DNA of 64,000 bases from Actinophytocola sp044466355 (lineage in GTDB: Bacteria > Actinomycetota > Actinomycetes > Mycobacteriales > Pseudonocardiaceae). Position 1 is the stretch's first letter, and each line of letters begins with the position of its first letter. Both the position numbers and the translations under genes were made by a program. The notes beneath the pieces are model-generated. The model did not search any database and was not told the DNA's origin. It worked only from the letters and a program-made list of their open reading frames with translations. Positions 16,657-24,991 of the stretch are shown here, piece after piece. Location of the stretch: NCBI RefSeq assembly GCF_044466355.1, contig NZ_JBITMQ010000015.1, positions 124,001 through 188,000 on the forward strand, in the 5' to 3' direction.

Positions 16657-18023
16657 CACACGTGGACTACCCGGTGGCCGACTACGAACCGATGGCGGCG
16701 ACCGCGCTGACCGACGAGGAACGGTGGCCGCTGATGACCCCTGCCGCCGAGGTGATGCTGGACCGGCTGCGCACACACCCGTGCGCCCCGCGCTACAACC
16801 ACGCGTGCGGCGACCGCCTGTCGGCGAAGGCACGGGACAACCTGGTCGCGTACCGGTCCCAACTGGCGATGGGCCACCCGCCCGAGGACTGGATCATGCC
16901 GCTGGTGGAGCGGGTGTACGCGACGGTGCCGCGCTACCGGAACAAGCCGACCCCGACGTCCCTGGCGGAGGTGCCGACGACCGACCGGCACGACCTGCTG
17001 TCCCACGCGGAGGCCCACGTCCCCGACGACGCGGACCTGTCGGAGTTGATCGTCTACCGCACGTCGGGGTCACGAGGCCCGGCGGCGACGGTGCCGATGA
17101 CCCCGGAGTTCTGCGCGCTGGACCTACCGGTGATGCAGTACCTGTTGTCGTCCCTGAACATCCAGCTGACCGGCGGCACGTCGAGGGTGTCGCTGGTGAA
17201 CGTGTACGACCAGCCGGTGGCATACCAGTTCGCGTCGGTGTCGTCCTATCTGGATGGTGCGGGTGTGGTGAAGGTGAACCTGCACGAGTCCGGCTGGCAC
17301 ACCCCGTCGGACCGGACGACGTTCCTGGACGCGTGCGCACCGGAGCTGTACACGGGCAACCCGATCTCACTGGCCAGCCTGGCGACGCTACCGCTGACCA
17401 CCCGCCCCAAAGCGATCTTGAGCGGCGCGATGGCGCTGGGTTCGGGCCTGCGGACACTGCTGTCGGACCGCTTCGGCTGCCCGGTGATCGACCTGTACGG
17501 CATCACGGAGGCGGGCTTGATCGCGTGGCGCCCCGGCAACGGCCCGCACCGGCTGCTCCCGAGAAAGCTGCACGTGGAAATCCTGACGCCAGAAGGCAAC
17601 CCGTGCGCGCCAGGCGAACGCGGCGAGATCACGGTGACGTGCGGGGAGAACCCGCTGCTGCCGCTGCTGCGCTACAGAACAGGCGACCAGGCCGCCCTGG
17701 AGTGGGACAACGGCGAACCGGTACTGACGGGCCTGGAAGGCAGAGACCCGGTCCGCTACCGGGCGGCGAACGGAAGGTGGGTGAACTCGATCGAGCTGAC
17801 ACACGTGCTGTCCCCGCTGGCCCTGGCCGCATGGCAACTACACCAGGACGAACAGGGCGCGGTGAGGGTGGAAACACACGGAACAGCGGACCCGGCGGCG
17901 GTGGGGGCGGCGGTGCGCAGTCTGCTGGGCCAGGTCCCGGTCACGGTACGCGAAGGAAACCTGGCCCGGGACGCGAAACCACAACGCTATTCGTCCACCA
18001 TGCCCGGTGCGCTGGTGTCCTGA
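16653..18023 (+). CDS. Phenylacetate-CoA-ligase-like adenylate-forming enzyme
   Basis: A 456-residue protein with the PaaK/CapK-like layout: a serine/glycine P-loop IVYRTSGSRGPAATVPMTPE, the A5 block VIDLYGITEAGLIAW, and the A7 aspartate in LLRYRTGDQAALE. A lysine sits near the C-terminus (ARDAKPQRYSS). It should activate a carboxylic acid with ATP; the acceptor is unknown because no carrier protein lies nearby. It is the last gene of the MoxR/vWA operon, overlapping the previous gene by 4 bp, which is a strange place for a ligase of this family. Frame and length look intact. Confidence 0.8.
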   Translation: MTHVDYPVADYEPMAATALTDEERWPLMTPAAEVMLDRLRTHPCAPRYNHACGDRLSAKARDNLVAYRSQLAMGHPPEDWIMPLVERVYATVPRYRNKPTPTSLAEVPTTDRHDLLSHAEAHVPDDADLSELIVYRTSGSRGPAATVPMTPEFCALDLPVMQYLLSSLNIQLTGGTSRVSLVNVYDQPVAYQFASVSSYLDGAGVVKVNLHESGWHTPSDRTTFLDACAPELYTGNPISLASLATLPLTTRPKAILSGAMALGSGLRTLLSDRFGCPVIDLYGITEAGLIAWRPGNGPHRLLPRKLHVEILTPEGNPCAPGERGEITVTCGENPLLPLLRYRTGDQAALEWDNGEPVLTGLEGRDPVRYRAANGRWVNSIELTHVLSPLALAAWQLHQDEQGAVRVETHGTADPAAVGAAVRSLLGQVPVTVREGNLARDAKPQRYSSTMPGALVS

Positions 18024-18142
18024 GCAGACGAGGTCGGCCTCCGCCCGACCCGCCGCTGGGGCACGAGTGGCCCGCCTGGGTCCCGTCTCGTCACGTAGGC
18101 TTCGCGCCCCGGCCGTTGGCCGGGCTCATCTCGGAGGGTGAA

Positions 18143-18634
18143 ATGGAATCGGTGGAAAGGCCGCAGCCTGATGTGGTTCTCGCTGCGTGGGCGCCGGCGG
18201 GGATGGGACGGATCGTCGTCGTTCTCGGTCAGGGCGTGGTGATCCACAAGGCCGTCGTGTCCGGCAAGGCCGGAGCGATCGGCATCGCGCAGGGTGTGGG
18301 CCTGGCGGCCGGTGTGAGTCTTGGCGCGGCCGGAGGTGCGATCGTCGGTGCTGCTCGTGTCAACGAGATCTACGGCAGTCCCTTCGTCGAGAAAGTGCTG
18401 CGCAACGGTGTCGACGGGCTGCTCGCGTCGCCGCGCAAGACGTTGGTGCGTTGGGACCAGATCATCTCGGCGGAGTACCGCAAGCTCGTGCTGGGCCGGG
18501 GCCGGATGACCATCCGCACGAGCGATGGCGAGCACGTGCTGAAGTTCCTGCAGAACACCTACGTCGCCGGTGATCCGTCGGCTGTCTTCGCGCATTTCCT
18601 GGCCGGCCGGTTCACCGGCCCCACATTTCGCTGA
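18143..18634 (+). CDS. Hypothetical protein with glycine-rich hydrophobic segment
   Basis: A 163-residue protein; the ATG at 18143 has GGAGGG 5 nt upstream. Residues about 42-72 form a glycine/alanine-rich stretch (GAIGIAQGVGLAAGVSLGAA) with several G-x3-G spacings, compatible with a membrane-inserting hairpin. The rest is soluble-looking (WDQIISAEYRKLVLGRGRMT then IRTSDGEHVLKFLQN), reminiscent of small pleckstrin-like strands, but I cannot name a family. It is convergent with uvrB and starts 120 bp after the ligase gene, so it is probably separately transcribed. Confidence 0.7.
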   Translation: MESVERPQPDVVLAAWAPAGMGRIVVVLGQGVVIHKAVVSGKAGAIGIAQGVGLAAGVSLGAAGGAIVGAARVNEIYGSPFVEKVLRNGVDGLLASPRKTLVRWDQIISAEYRKLVLGRGRMTIRTSDGEHVLKFLQNTYVAGDPSAVFAHFLAGRFTGPTFR

Positions 18635-18655
18635 CGCGTCCCGCGTCTGAACGAC

Positions 18656-20797
18656 TCACTTCACACCGGCGGCATCCATCCCACGAAGTTCCTTCTTGAG
18701 GTCGGCGATCTCGTCGCGGAGGCGGGCCGCCAGTTCGAACTGCAGGTCGCGGGCGGCGTTCATCATCTGGTCGGTCAGCTGCTGTACCAGGTCGGCCAGC
18801 TCCGAGCGGGCCATGGAGCCCACGTTTTCCTTGACGTAGACCCCCGACGAGCGGCCGCCCGGCTCGCCCGCGGCGCGGCGGCCGCGCGAGGCGTTGCGGC
18901 CCGAGCCGCCGATCGGGACCTCTTCGCCGTCGGACGCTTCGGTGTAGACGCGGTCGAGGATGTCCGCGATCTTCTTGCGGAGCGGCTGCGGGTCGAGGCC
19001 GCGTTCGGTGTTGTACGCGATCTGCTTCGCGCGCCTGCGGTTCGTCTCGTCGATGGCGTGCCGCATCGAGTCGGTGATCCGGTCCGCGTACATGTGGACC
19101 TGGCCCGACACGTTCCGCGCCGCCCGGCCGATCGTCTGCACCAGGCTCGTGCCCGAGCGGAGGAAGCCCTCCTTGTCCGCGTCGAGGATGGACACCAGCG
19201 AGACCTCCGGGAGGTCGAGGCCCTCGCGGAGCAGGTTGATGCCCACGAGCACGTCGAACTCGCCCAGCCGCAGCTGCCGCAGCAGTTCGACGCGGCGCAG
19301 CGTGTCCACTTCGGAGTGCAGGTAGCGGACCCGGATGCCGAGCTCCAGCAGGTAGTCGGTGAGGTCCTCCGCCATCTTCTTCGTCAGCGTCGTGACCAGG
19401 ACGCGTTCGTCGCGTTCCGCGCGGACCCGGATCTCGTGGACCAGGTCGTCGATCTGGCCCTCCGTGGGCTTCACGACGACCTCGGGGTCGATCAGGCCCG
19501 TCGGGCGGATGACCTGCTCGACGAACTCGCCGCCCGCCTGGCCCATCTCGTACGGGCCCGGGGTGGCGGACAGGTACATCGTCTGGCCGATGCGGTCCTG
19601 GAACTCCTCCCACGTGAGCGGGCGGTTGTCCATCGCGCTCGGGAGGCGGAACCCGTGCTCGACGAGGGTCCGCTTGCGGGACATGTCGCCCTCGTACATG
19701 CCGCCGACCTGCGGCACCGTCACGTGGGACTCGTCGATGACCAGCAGGAAGTCCTCCGGGAAGTAGTCCAGGAGGGTGGCCGGGGCGGTGCCGGGGCCAC
19801 GCCAGTCGATGTGCCGCGAGTAGTTCTCGATGCCGGAGCAGAAGCCGACCTGGCGCATCATCTCGATGTCGTACTGGGTGCGCATGCGCAGCCGCTGCGC
19901 CTCCAGCAGCTTGCCCTGCTTCTCCATCTTGGCGAGCTGCTGCTCCAACTCCTCCTCGATGCCCTTGATCGCGCGTTCCATGCGCTCCGGGCCCGCGACG
20001 TAGTGCGTCGCCGGGGAGATGCGGACCGTGTCGACCTGCTTGACGATGTCGCCGGTCAACGGGTGCAGGTAGTACAGCGCCTCGACCTCGTCGCCGAAGA
20101 ACTCGATGCGGACCGCGAGTTCCTCGTAGGCCGGGATGATCTCCACCGTGTCGCCGCGCACCCGGAACGTGCCGCGGGTGAAGGACACGTCGTTGCGGGT
20201 GTACTGGGTGTCGACGAGCGCGCGCAGCAACGTGTCCCGGTCGACCTCCTCGCCCACCGTCAGCGCGATGGTCCGGTCGAGGTACTCCTGCGGCGAACCC
20301 AGGCCGTAGATGCAGGACACCGACGCGACCACCACGACGTCGCGGCGCGACAGCAGGCTCCACGTGGCGGAGTGGCGCAGCCGCTCGACGTCCTCGTTGA
20401 TCGAGGAGTCCTTCTCGATGTAGGTGTCCGTCTGCGGGACGTACGCCTCGGGCTGGTAGTAGTCGTAGTAGCTGACGAAGTACTCGACCGCGTTGTCCGG
20501 GAAGAACTCCCGCAGCTCGTTGGCCAGCTGGGCGGCCAGGGTCTTGTTCGGGGCGATCAGCAGCGTGGGCCGTTGCAGCCGTTCGATCAGCCACGCGGTG
20601 GTGGCCGACTTGCCGGTACCGGTGGCGCCGAGCAGGACGACATCCTTCTCACCCGCCCTGATCCGGCGCTCCAGCTCGTCGATCGCCGCCGGCTGGTCAC
20701 CAGCGGGCTGGTAGTCGCTGACCATGCGGAATCGCCCGTCGGTGCGAGGGATGTCACCGATGGGCCGGAACTCGGAGCTAGCAGTCACGATTGCCAC
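18656..20797 (-). CDS. uvrB: Excinuclease ABC subunit B
   Basis: A 713-residue protein of nucleotide excision repair that receives damaged DNA from UvrA and positions UvrC. Walker A is LLGATGTGKSATTAW, the damage-verification hairpin region reads FVSYYDYYQPEAYVPQTDT, helicase motif VI region is TIGRAARNVSGQVHMYAD, and the C-terminal UVR coiled coil (LTDQMMNAARDLQFELAARL) is present. The length is slightly above the E. coli enzyme because of an actinobacterial insertion before the UVR motif (GGSGRNASRGRRAAGEP). A tiny hairpin between it and the convergent 18143 gene may help termination. Confidence 0.98.
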   Translation of the reverse strand: MAIVTASSEFRPIGDIPRTDGRFRMVSDYQPAGDQPAAIDELERRIRAGEKDVVLLGATGTGKSATTAWLIERLQRPTLLIAPNKTLAAQLANELREFFPDNAVEYFVSYYDYYQPEAYVPQTDTYIEKDSSINEDVERLRHSATWSLLSRRDVVVVASVSCIYGLGSPQEYLDRTIALTVGEEVDRDTLLRALVDTQYTRNDVSFTRGTFRVRGDTVEIIPAYEELAVRIEFFGDEVEALYYLHPLTGDIVKQVDTVRISPATHYVAGPERMERAIKGIEEELEQQLAKMEKQGKLLEAQRLRMRTQYDIEMMRQVGFCSGIENYSRHIDWRGPGTAPATLLDYFPEDFLLVIDESHVTVPQVGGMYEGDMSRKRTLVEHGFRLPSAMDNRPLTWEEFQDRIGQTMYLSATPGPYEMGQAGGEFVEQVIRPTGLIDPEVVVKPTEGQIDDLVHEIRVRAERDERVLVTTLTKKMAEDLTDYLLELGIRVRYLHSEVDTLRRVELLRQLRLGEFDVLVGINLLREGLDLPEVSLVSILDADKEGFLRSGTSLVQTIGRAARNVSGQVHMYADRITDSMRHAIDETNRRRAKQIAYNTERGLDPQPLRKKIADILDRVYTEASDGEEVPIGGSGRNASRGRRAAGEPGGRSSGVYVKENVGSMARSELADLVQQLTDQMMNAARDLQFELAARLRDEIADLKKELRGMDAAGVK

Positions 20798-20854
20798 GGA
20801 AACAGGCTACGCCGGGGCACCGACAGTTTTCGTTCGCCCTGGTCAGGGGCGGTT

Positions 20855-21964
20855 TCAGCAGTCGCAGTCGCAGCCCCTGCCGCCGCACCCGTCGCAGGGA
20901 CAGCAGTCGCAACCGTCGCACCAGGTGTCGTGGTGCTCCCCGGACCACGGGCCCGGCCACGGGTCGCGGCAGCACTGCTGGCAGGTGCAGCACTGCCAGA
21001 GCGCGATGCCGCAGCCGGGGAGAAGGCCCCGCCTGCGCGGCGGGACGCGCAGGCGGGGCAGCCACAGCCCGCCGCCCTTGCCGTCGTACACGTCGCCGGG
21101 CCCCACGTGCCGGTGCTGGTGCCCGAACGCGCGGACCACCGCCTGCTCCAGCTCGTGCACCAGCAGGGCGTGGACCAGCCTGCCGTCGCGGAACGACACG
21201 TCCGCGAGCGCCAGCCGCACCCCGAGCACCGCGTCGTCGCACAGCCGCCGTGCCTCCTCGAGCGACGTCCCGGTGGCGGTCAGCGGATTCCACACGCCTG
21301 ACTCGGTGTCCTCGTCGAGGTCCTCCACCGCGTCCACGAGGTGGACCACACGACCGAACAGCCGCCCCACTTCCCGCAGCGGCGCCTCGTTCTCCGGACG
21401 ACCTGCCAATACAGCCGTATGAGCACACGCCGCCGCGGTCGCCGTCTCCGTCGGCTCGGTGACCAGCAGGAGGTCACCGGGACCGGCCGCGGCCTCGATG
21501 GCCGACTGCCTGCCGACCGCGTCGACCAGTACGTCCGTATCGAAACCGACGCCCTGCCCGGACGCGCCGCCCTGCCGCGCCCACCGCCGCGCCACCAGCC
21601 GCGCCGCACCCGCGACCGGCTGCCTGCCGAACGCGCCGTCACCGTCCTCGACGTGGTCGCGCACCTTCGCCGACGCCAGCACCAGCGACGCCGCCGCGGC
21701 CAGCCGGGTGCCCGCGCCGATCGACACCTCCGCCGACCGCATGCCCCGCAGTGGGCACGGTCCCGCCACGCGGCGCGGTTCCCCGGCGGGTGCCTGTGCC
21801 TCGACCAGCGCCGAGATGATCAGCCCGTCGTAGTTGGTCGCGGCACGGCTGAGCTGCCCGTGCTCGTCGCGGAGGGCGAGGCAGAGCCCGCACAGGTGCG
21901 CCCACCACGAGGTGCGGAGCGACTCGGACAGCCGGTGGCGGCAGGGGCGGATGATCCCGAACAC
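20855..21964 (-). CDS. DUF5685 family protein with cysteine-rich tail
   Basis: A 369-residue protein opening MFGIIRPCRHRLSESLRTSW then AHLCGLCLALRDEHGQ, an N-terminal Cys/His pattern typical of the DUF5685 family. The middle is alpha-helical (NYDGLIISALVEAQAPAGEP and repeated Ala-rich helices). The last 53 residues hold 15 cysteines (QCCTCQQCCRDPWPG and CDGCDCCPCDGCGGRGC). The function is unknown; the cysteines suggest metal binding or a redox role, which is inference. Monocistronic, between uvrB and a divergent DUF402 gene. Confidence 0.82.
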   Translation of the reverse strand: MFGIIRPCRHRLSESLRTSWWAHLCGLCLALRDEHGQLSRAATNYDGLIISALVEAQAPAGEPRRVAGPCPLRGMRSAEVSIGAGTRLAAAASLVLASAKVRDHVEDGDGAFGRQPVAGAARLVARRWARQGGASGQGVGFDTDVLVDAVGRQSAIEAAAGPGDLLLVTEPTETATAAACAHTAVLAGRPENEAPLREVGRLFGRVVHLVDAVEDLDEDTESGVWNPLTATGTSLEEARRLCDDAVLGVRLALADVSFRDGRLVHALLVHELEQAVVRAFGHQHRHVGPGDVYDGKGGGLWLPRLRVPPRRRGLLPGCGIALWQCCTCQQCCRDPWPGPWSGEHHDTWCDGCDCCPCDGCGGRGCDCDC

Positions 21965-22055
21965 GCCGTGAGGCTAACCAGGCGGAGTTCTCGTGAGGGC
22001 AGGTTCCACCACAGTTGCGGGCGAATTTGCGTGACGGGACTGGCACCCTGATCAC

Positions 22056-22562
22056 GTGACCGACCTGCACCCGCCGAAGATCGAACTGTTCGACGTCGCC
22101 GCGATGACCAACACCGATCCCAAGGGGTTCGTGCGCGCGGTGGACAGGTACCGGACCACCGACGTCGGGCTCTACATGGCACGGCCAGTCGACGGGCACC
22201 CCGACATCGCGTACTTCCGCGCGTGGCTGCTCCCCGAGCGGGGACTGCGGGTCAGCCGCTGGGTCCCGCACCCCGGGAAGCGCCTCGACCACGACGTCTA
22301 CATCGACATCGTCGACATCGAGCCGGGGCCGGTGTGGCGGACCGTCGACCTCTACCTGGACATCCTCGTGTTCGACCACACGAGCCTGCGGGTGGACGAC
22401 ACCGACGAGGCCCTCGAGGCGCTCAGGGCGGGGCTGCTCGACGGGGTGACCCTCCAACGCGCGTTCGAGCGGACGTTCTCCGCCGTCGAGGGCATCGCGG
22501 CCGCGGGCTACGACGTCGAGGCGTGGCTGGGGATACCGTTGACCTGGGACGACGCCGAATAG
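22056..22562 (+). CDS. DUF402 family protein
   Basis: A 168-residue beta-rich protein with RAWLLPERGLRVSRWVPHPG and the block DIEPGPVWRTVDLYLDILVF, followed by DDTDEALEALRAGLLDGVTL. This matches DUF402/FomD-type domains, some of which hydrolyse nucleotide diphosphate-linked intermediates; activity here is unproven. It starts at a GTG (22056), divergent from the DUF5685 gene with about 90 bp between them. Confidence 0.75.
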   Translation: MTDLHPPKIELFDVAAMTNTDPKGFVRAVDRYRTTDVGLYMARPVDGHPDIAYFRAWLLPERGLRVSRWVPHPGKRLDHDVYIDIVDIEPGPVWRTVDLYLDILVFDHTSLRVDDTDEALEALRAGLLDGVTLQRAFERTFSAVEGIAAAGYDVEAWLGIPLTWDDAE

Positions 22563-22683
22563 CGACAGATCCACTCTCGGTCAATGGTTACTTCACGTCC
22601 GAGCGACAGGTTCATCAGATCGGTATCTCTCTGCGCACGAGACGTGACATAACGAATCAAACCCGTGGATCACTGACAGCATC

Positions 22684-23223
22684 GTGACGGCTACCCTTCG
22701 ACGCGTGGGCACGGCGATCACCCCTCAGCTCGTCGACATCGTCGACACCTTCACCTCGTCGCGCACGTACTCGTCCGGAACGACCCGACATCTGCGGACG
22801 TGCCAGGTGGAACGCTGGGGCCTGCGCACCGAGTGCCCGACGCCGGAGGACCCGTTCCACGACGCCGAGGTGACGTGGCTGATGCCCACGCTCAGCCTGC
22901 GGCTCACCCACCAGAGACCCCGTTCCCGCCACGCGAAAGCGGCGCCGAGCGTGCTCACCGCCGTGCGCGCGACCAGCGACGGCCGGTACTGGCGGACCAC
23001 CGACCTGCTGCTCGGGCTGGAGACGCCGACCGGCCAGCGGGCGCGGATCGTCCAGTCCGAGGAGTTCGCCGCCGCGGTCGCCGGCCGGGTGCTGCTCGTC
23101 GGCGACGCCGACCTCGCCCTCTGCACCGTGCACAAGACGCTCGAGGAGTTCAGCCAGTTCCGGCACGACCTGTCCGCGTGGCTGGCCTACAAGCACATCT
23201 TCGACGTCTGGCCACCCTACTGA
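22684..23223 (+). CDS. Hypothetical protein, DUF402-like
   Basis: A 179-residue protein; GTG at 22684 or the in-frame GTG at 22705 (VGTAITPQLVDIVD) could start it. The later part (RYWRTTDLLLGLETPTGQRA, then VLLVGDADLALCTVHKTLEE and RHDLSAWLAYKHIFDVWPPY) has the same strand pattern as the DUF402 gene just upstream, so the two may be distant paralogues. No catalytic residues can be assigned. About 120 bp separate it from the previous gene. Confidence 0.65.
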   Translation: MTATLRRVGTAITPQLVDIVDTFTSSRTYSSGTTRHLRTCQVERWGLRTECPTPEDPFHDAEVTWLMPTLSLRLTHQRPRSRHAKAAPSVLTAVRATSDGRYWRTTDLLLGLETPTGQRARIVQSEEFAAAVAGRVLLVGDADLALCTVHKTLEEFSQFRHDLSAWLAYKHIFDVWPPY

Positions 23224-23327
23224 TCGGGGGTCCACCGATCGGTTGATCGACGGACCCACCTCAGCGGCCCACCGCCGCAGCCGCGCGGTCGATCCGGGGA
23301 AACCCCAGGTCACGGCACGCTTGCGGC

Positions 23328-24236
23328 ATGGCAATCATCGAGGTTGACAACCTCGTCAAGCGCTACGGCGACACCACCGCCGTCGACGGGGTCAGCTTCG
23401 CCGTCGACGAAGGCGAGATCTTCGGCATCCTGGGCCCGAACGGGGCGGGCAAGACCACGACCGTCGAGTGCGTCGAGGGGTTGCGCTCGCCGGACGGCGG
23501 CACCATCCGGGTCGGCGGGCTCGACCCGCGCCGCGACGAGGACGAGCTGCGGAAACTGCTCGGCGTGCAGCTGCAGGAAAGCCGGCTGCCCGAGAAACTG
23601 CGGGTCGGCGAGGCGATGGAGCTGTTCAGCTCGTTCTACCGCGACCCGGCCGACTGGCGCGGGCTGATCGACAGCCTCCACCTCACCGACAAGGTGAGCA
23701 CCCAGTTCCGGCGCCTGTCCGGCGGGCAGAAGCAGCGGCTGTCGATCGCGCTCGCGCTGATCGGCAACCCGAAGGTGGCGGTGCTCGACGAGCTGACCAC
23801 CGGCCTGGACCCGCAGGCGCGCCGCGACGCGTGGGACCTGATCGAGGACATCCGTGCCCGCGGCGTGACGATCGTGCTGGTCACCCACTTCATGGAGGAG
23901 GCGGAGCGGCTCTGCGACCGGCTCGCCGTGATCGACGCGGGCAAGGTCGTCGCCGTCGACTCCCCCGCCGGGCTGGTGTCCTCGGTCGACGACCGGCAGC
24001 GCGTCCGGTTCCGCCCGTCCGCACCCATCGACCACGGGCTGCTCATGGCGTTGCCCGAGGTCGCGGCCGTGGAGCGGGCAGGCAGCCAGCTGGTCGTGAC
24101 CGGCACGGGCAACCTGCTGCTCGCCGTCACCACCGAACTCGCCCGCAACCAGGTCGTCGCCGCCGACCTGCGGCTGGAACAGACCTCCCTGGACGACGCG
24201 TTCGTCGCCCTCACCGGCCGCTCGATCGACAACTGA
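23328..24236 (+). CDS. ABC-2 type exporter, ATP-binding protein
   Basis: A 302-residue ATPase with Walker A GPNGAGKTT, signature LSGGQKQRLS, Walker B VAVLDELTTGLDP and switch histidine LVTHFMEEAERLCDR. The family is DrrA-like, which powers drug or lipid export. It starts at the ATG at 23328 and ends 10 bp before the permease, which is followed by a histidine kinase and response regulator. The four genes read as one stress-responsive exporter operon. Confidence 0.93.
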   Translation: MAIIEVDNLVKRYGDTTAVDGVSFAVDEGEIFGILGPNGAGKTTTVECVEGLRSPDGGTIRVGGLDPRRDEDELRKLLGVQLQESRLPEKLRVGEAMELFSSFYRDPADWRGLIDSLHLTDKVSTQFRRLSGGQKQRLSIALALIGNPKVAVLDELTTGLDPQARRDAWDLIEDIRARGVTIVLVTHFMEEAERLCDRLAVIDAGKVVAVDSPAGLVSSVDDRQRVRFRPSAPIDHGLLMALPEVAAVERAGSQLVVTGTGNLLLAVTTELARNQVVAADLRLEQTSLDDAFVALTGRSIDN

Positions 24237-24246
24237 GGAGACCGTC

Positions 24247-24987
24247 GTGTCCGCCCTGTCCCGTCTCACAATGACCGAGACGAAGCTGTTCTTCCGCGAG
24301 CCGCTCGCGGTGTTCTTCATGCTGGCGTTCCCGCCGATCCTGTTGGTCATCTTCGGCGCCATCCCGGCGTTCCGGGAGGCCGACCCGGACATCGGCGGGC
24401 TGCGGGTGATCGACCTGTACGTGCCGGTCGTCGTCGCGATGGCCCTCGCCATGACCGCCCTCAGCGGGCTGCCGCAGATGCTGGCCACCTACCGCGAGCA
24501 GGGCGTCCTGCGCCGCATGCGGACGACACCGGTCAAGCCCGGGTGGATGCTCGGCGCGCAGCTGCTGCTGTGCACCGCCGCGTCCGTGGCGGTCATGCTG
24601 GTGCTGCAGGCCATCGGCCGGGTCGCGTTCGACGTGTCCCTGCCCCGTCAGGCCGTCGCCTACCTGCTGGGTTACGTCCTGAGCACGCTGTCGATGCTGG
24701 CGCTGGGCCTGCTGATCGCGTCGCTGGCGCCGAGCGGCAAGGGCGCGAACTCCATCGGGACGCTGCTGTTCTTCCCCGTGATGTTCTTCGCCGGGCTGTG
24801 GGCGCCGCGCGACACCATGCCCGACCTGCTGCGGAGGATCAGCGACTTCACCCCGCTCGGCGCGGGCGTGCAATCATTGCAGGACGCCACCGCGGGCCAC
24901 TGGCCGCAGCTGCTGCACATCGCGGTCATGCTGGGGTGGACGGTCGTGGCAGGCGGGCTGGCCGCGCGGTACTTCCGCTGGGAGTAG
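24247..24987 (+). CDS. ABC-2 type exporter, permease
   Basis: A 246-residue protein with about six membrane helices. The region GLPQMLATYREQGVLRRMRT followed by TTPVKPGWMLGAQLLL is the conserved connecting loop of ABC-2 permeases, and LLFFPVMFFAGLWAPRDTMP precedes the last helices. GTG start at 24247. It pairs with the ATPase immediately upstream; the kinase gene starts 4 bp after its stop. Confidence 0.9.
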   Translation: MSALSRLTMTETKLFFREPLAVFFMLAFPPILLVIFGAIPAFREADPDIGGLRVIDLYVPVVVAMALAMTALSGLPQMLATYREQGVLRRMRTTPVKPGWMLGAQLLLCTAASVAVMLVLQAIGRVAFDVSLPRQAVAYLLGYVLSTLSMLALGLLIASLAPSGKGANSIGTLLFFPVMFFAGLWAPRDTMPDLLRRISDFTPLGAGVQSLQDATAGHWPQLLHIAVMLGWTVVAGGLAARYFRWE

Positions 24988-24991
24988 ATCG

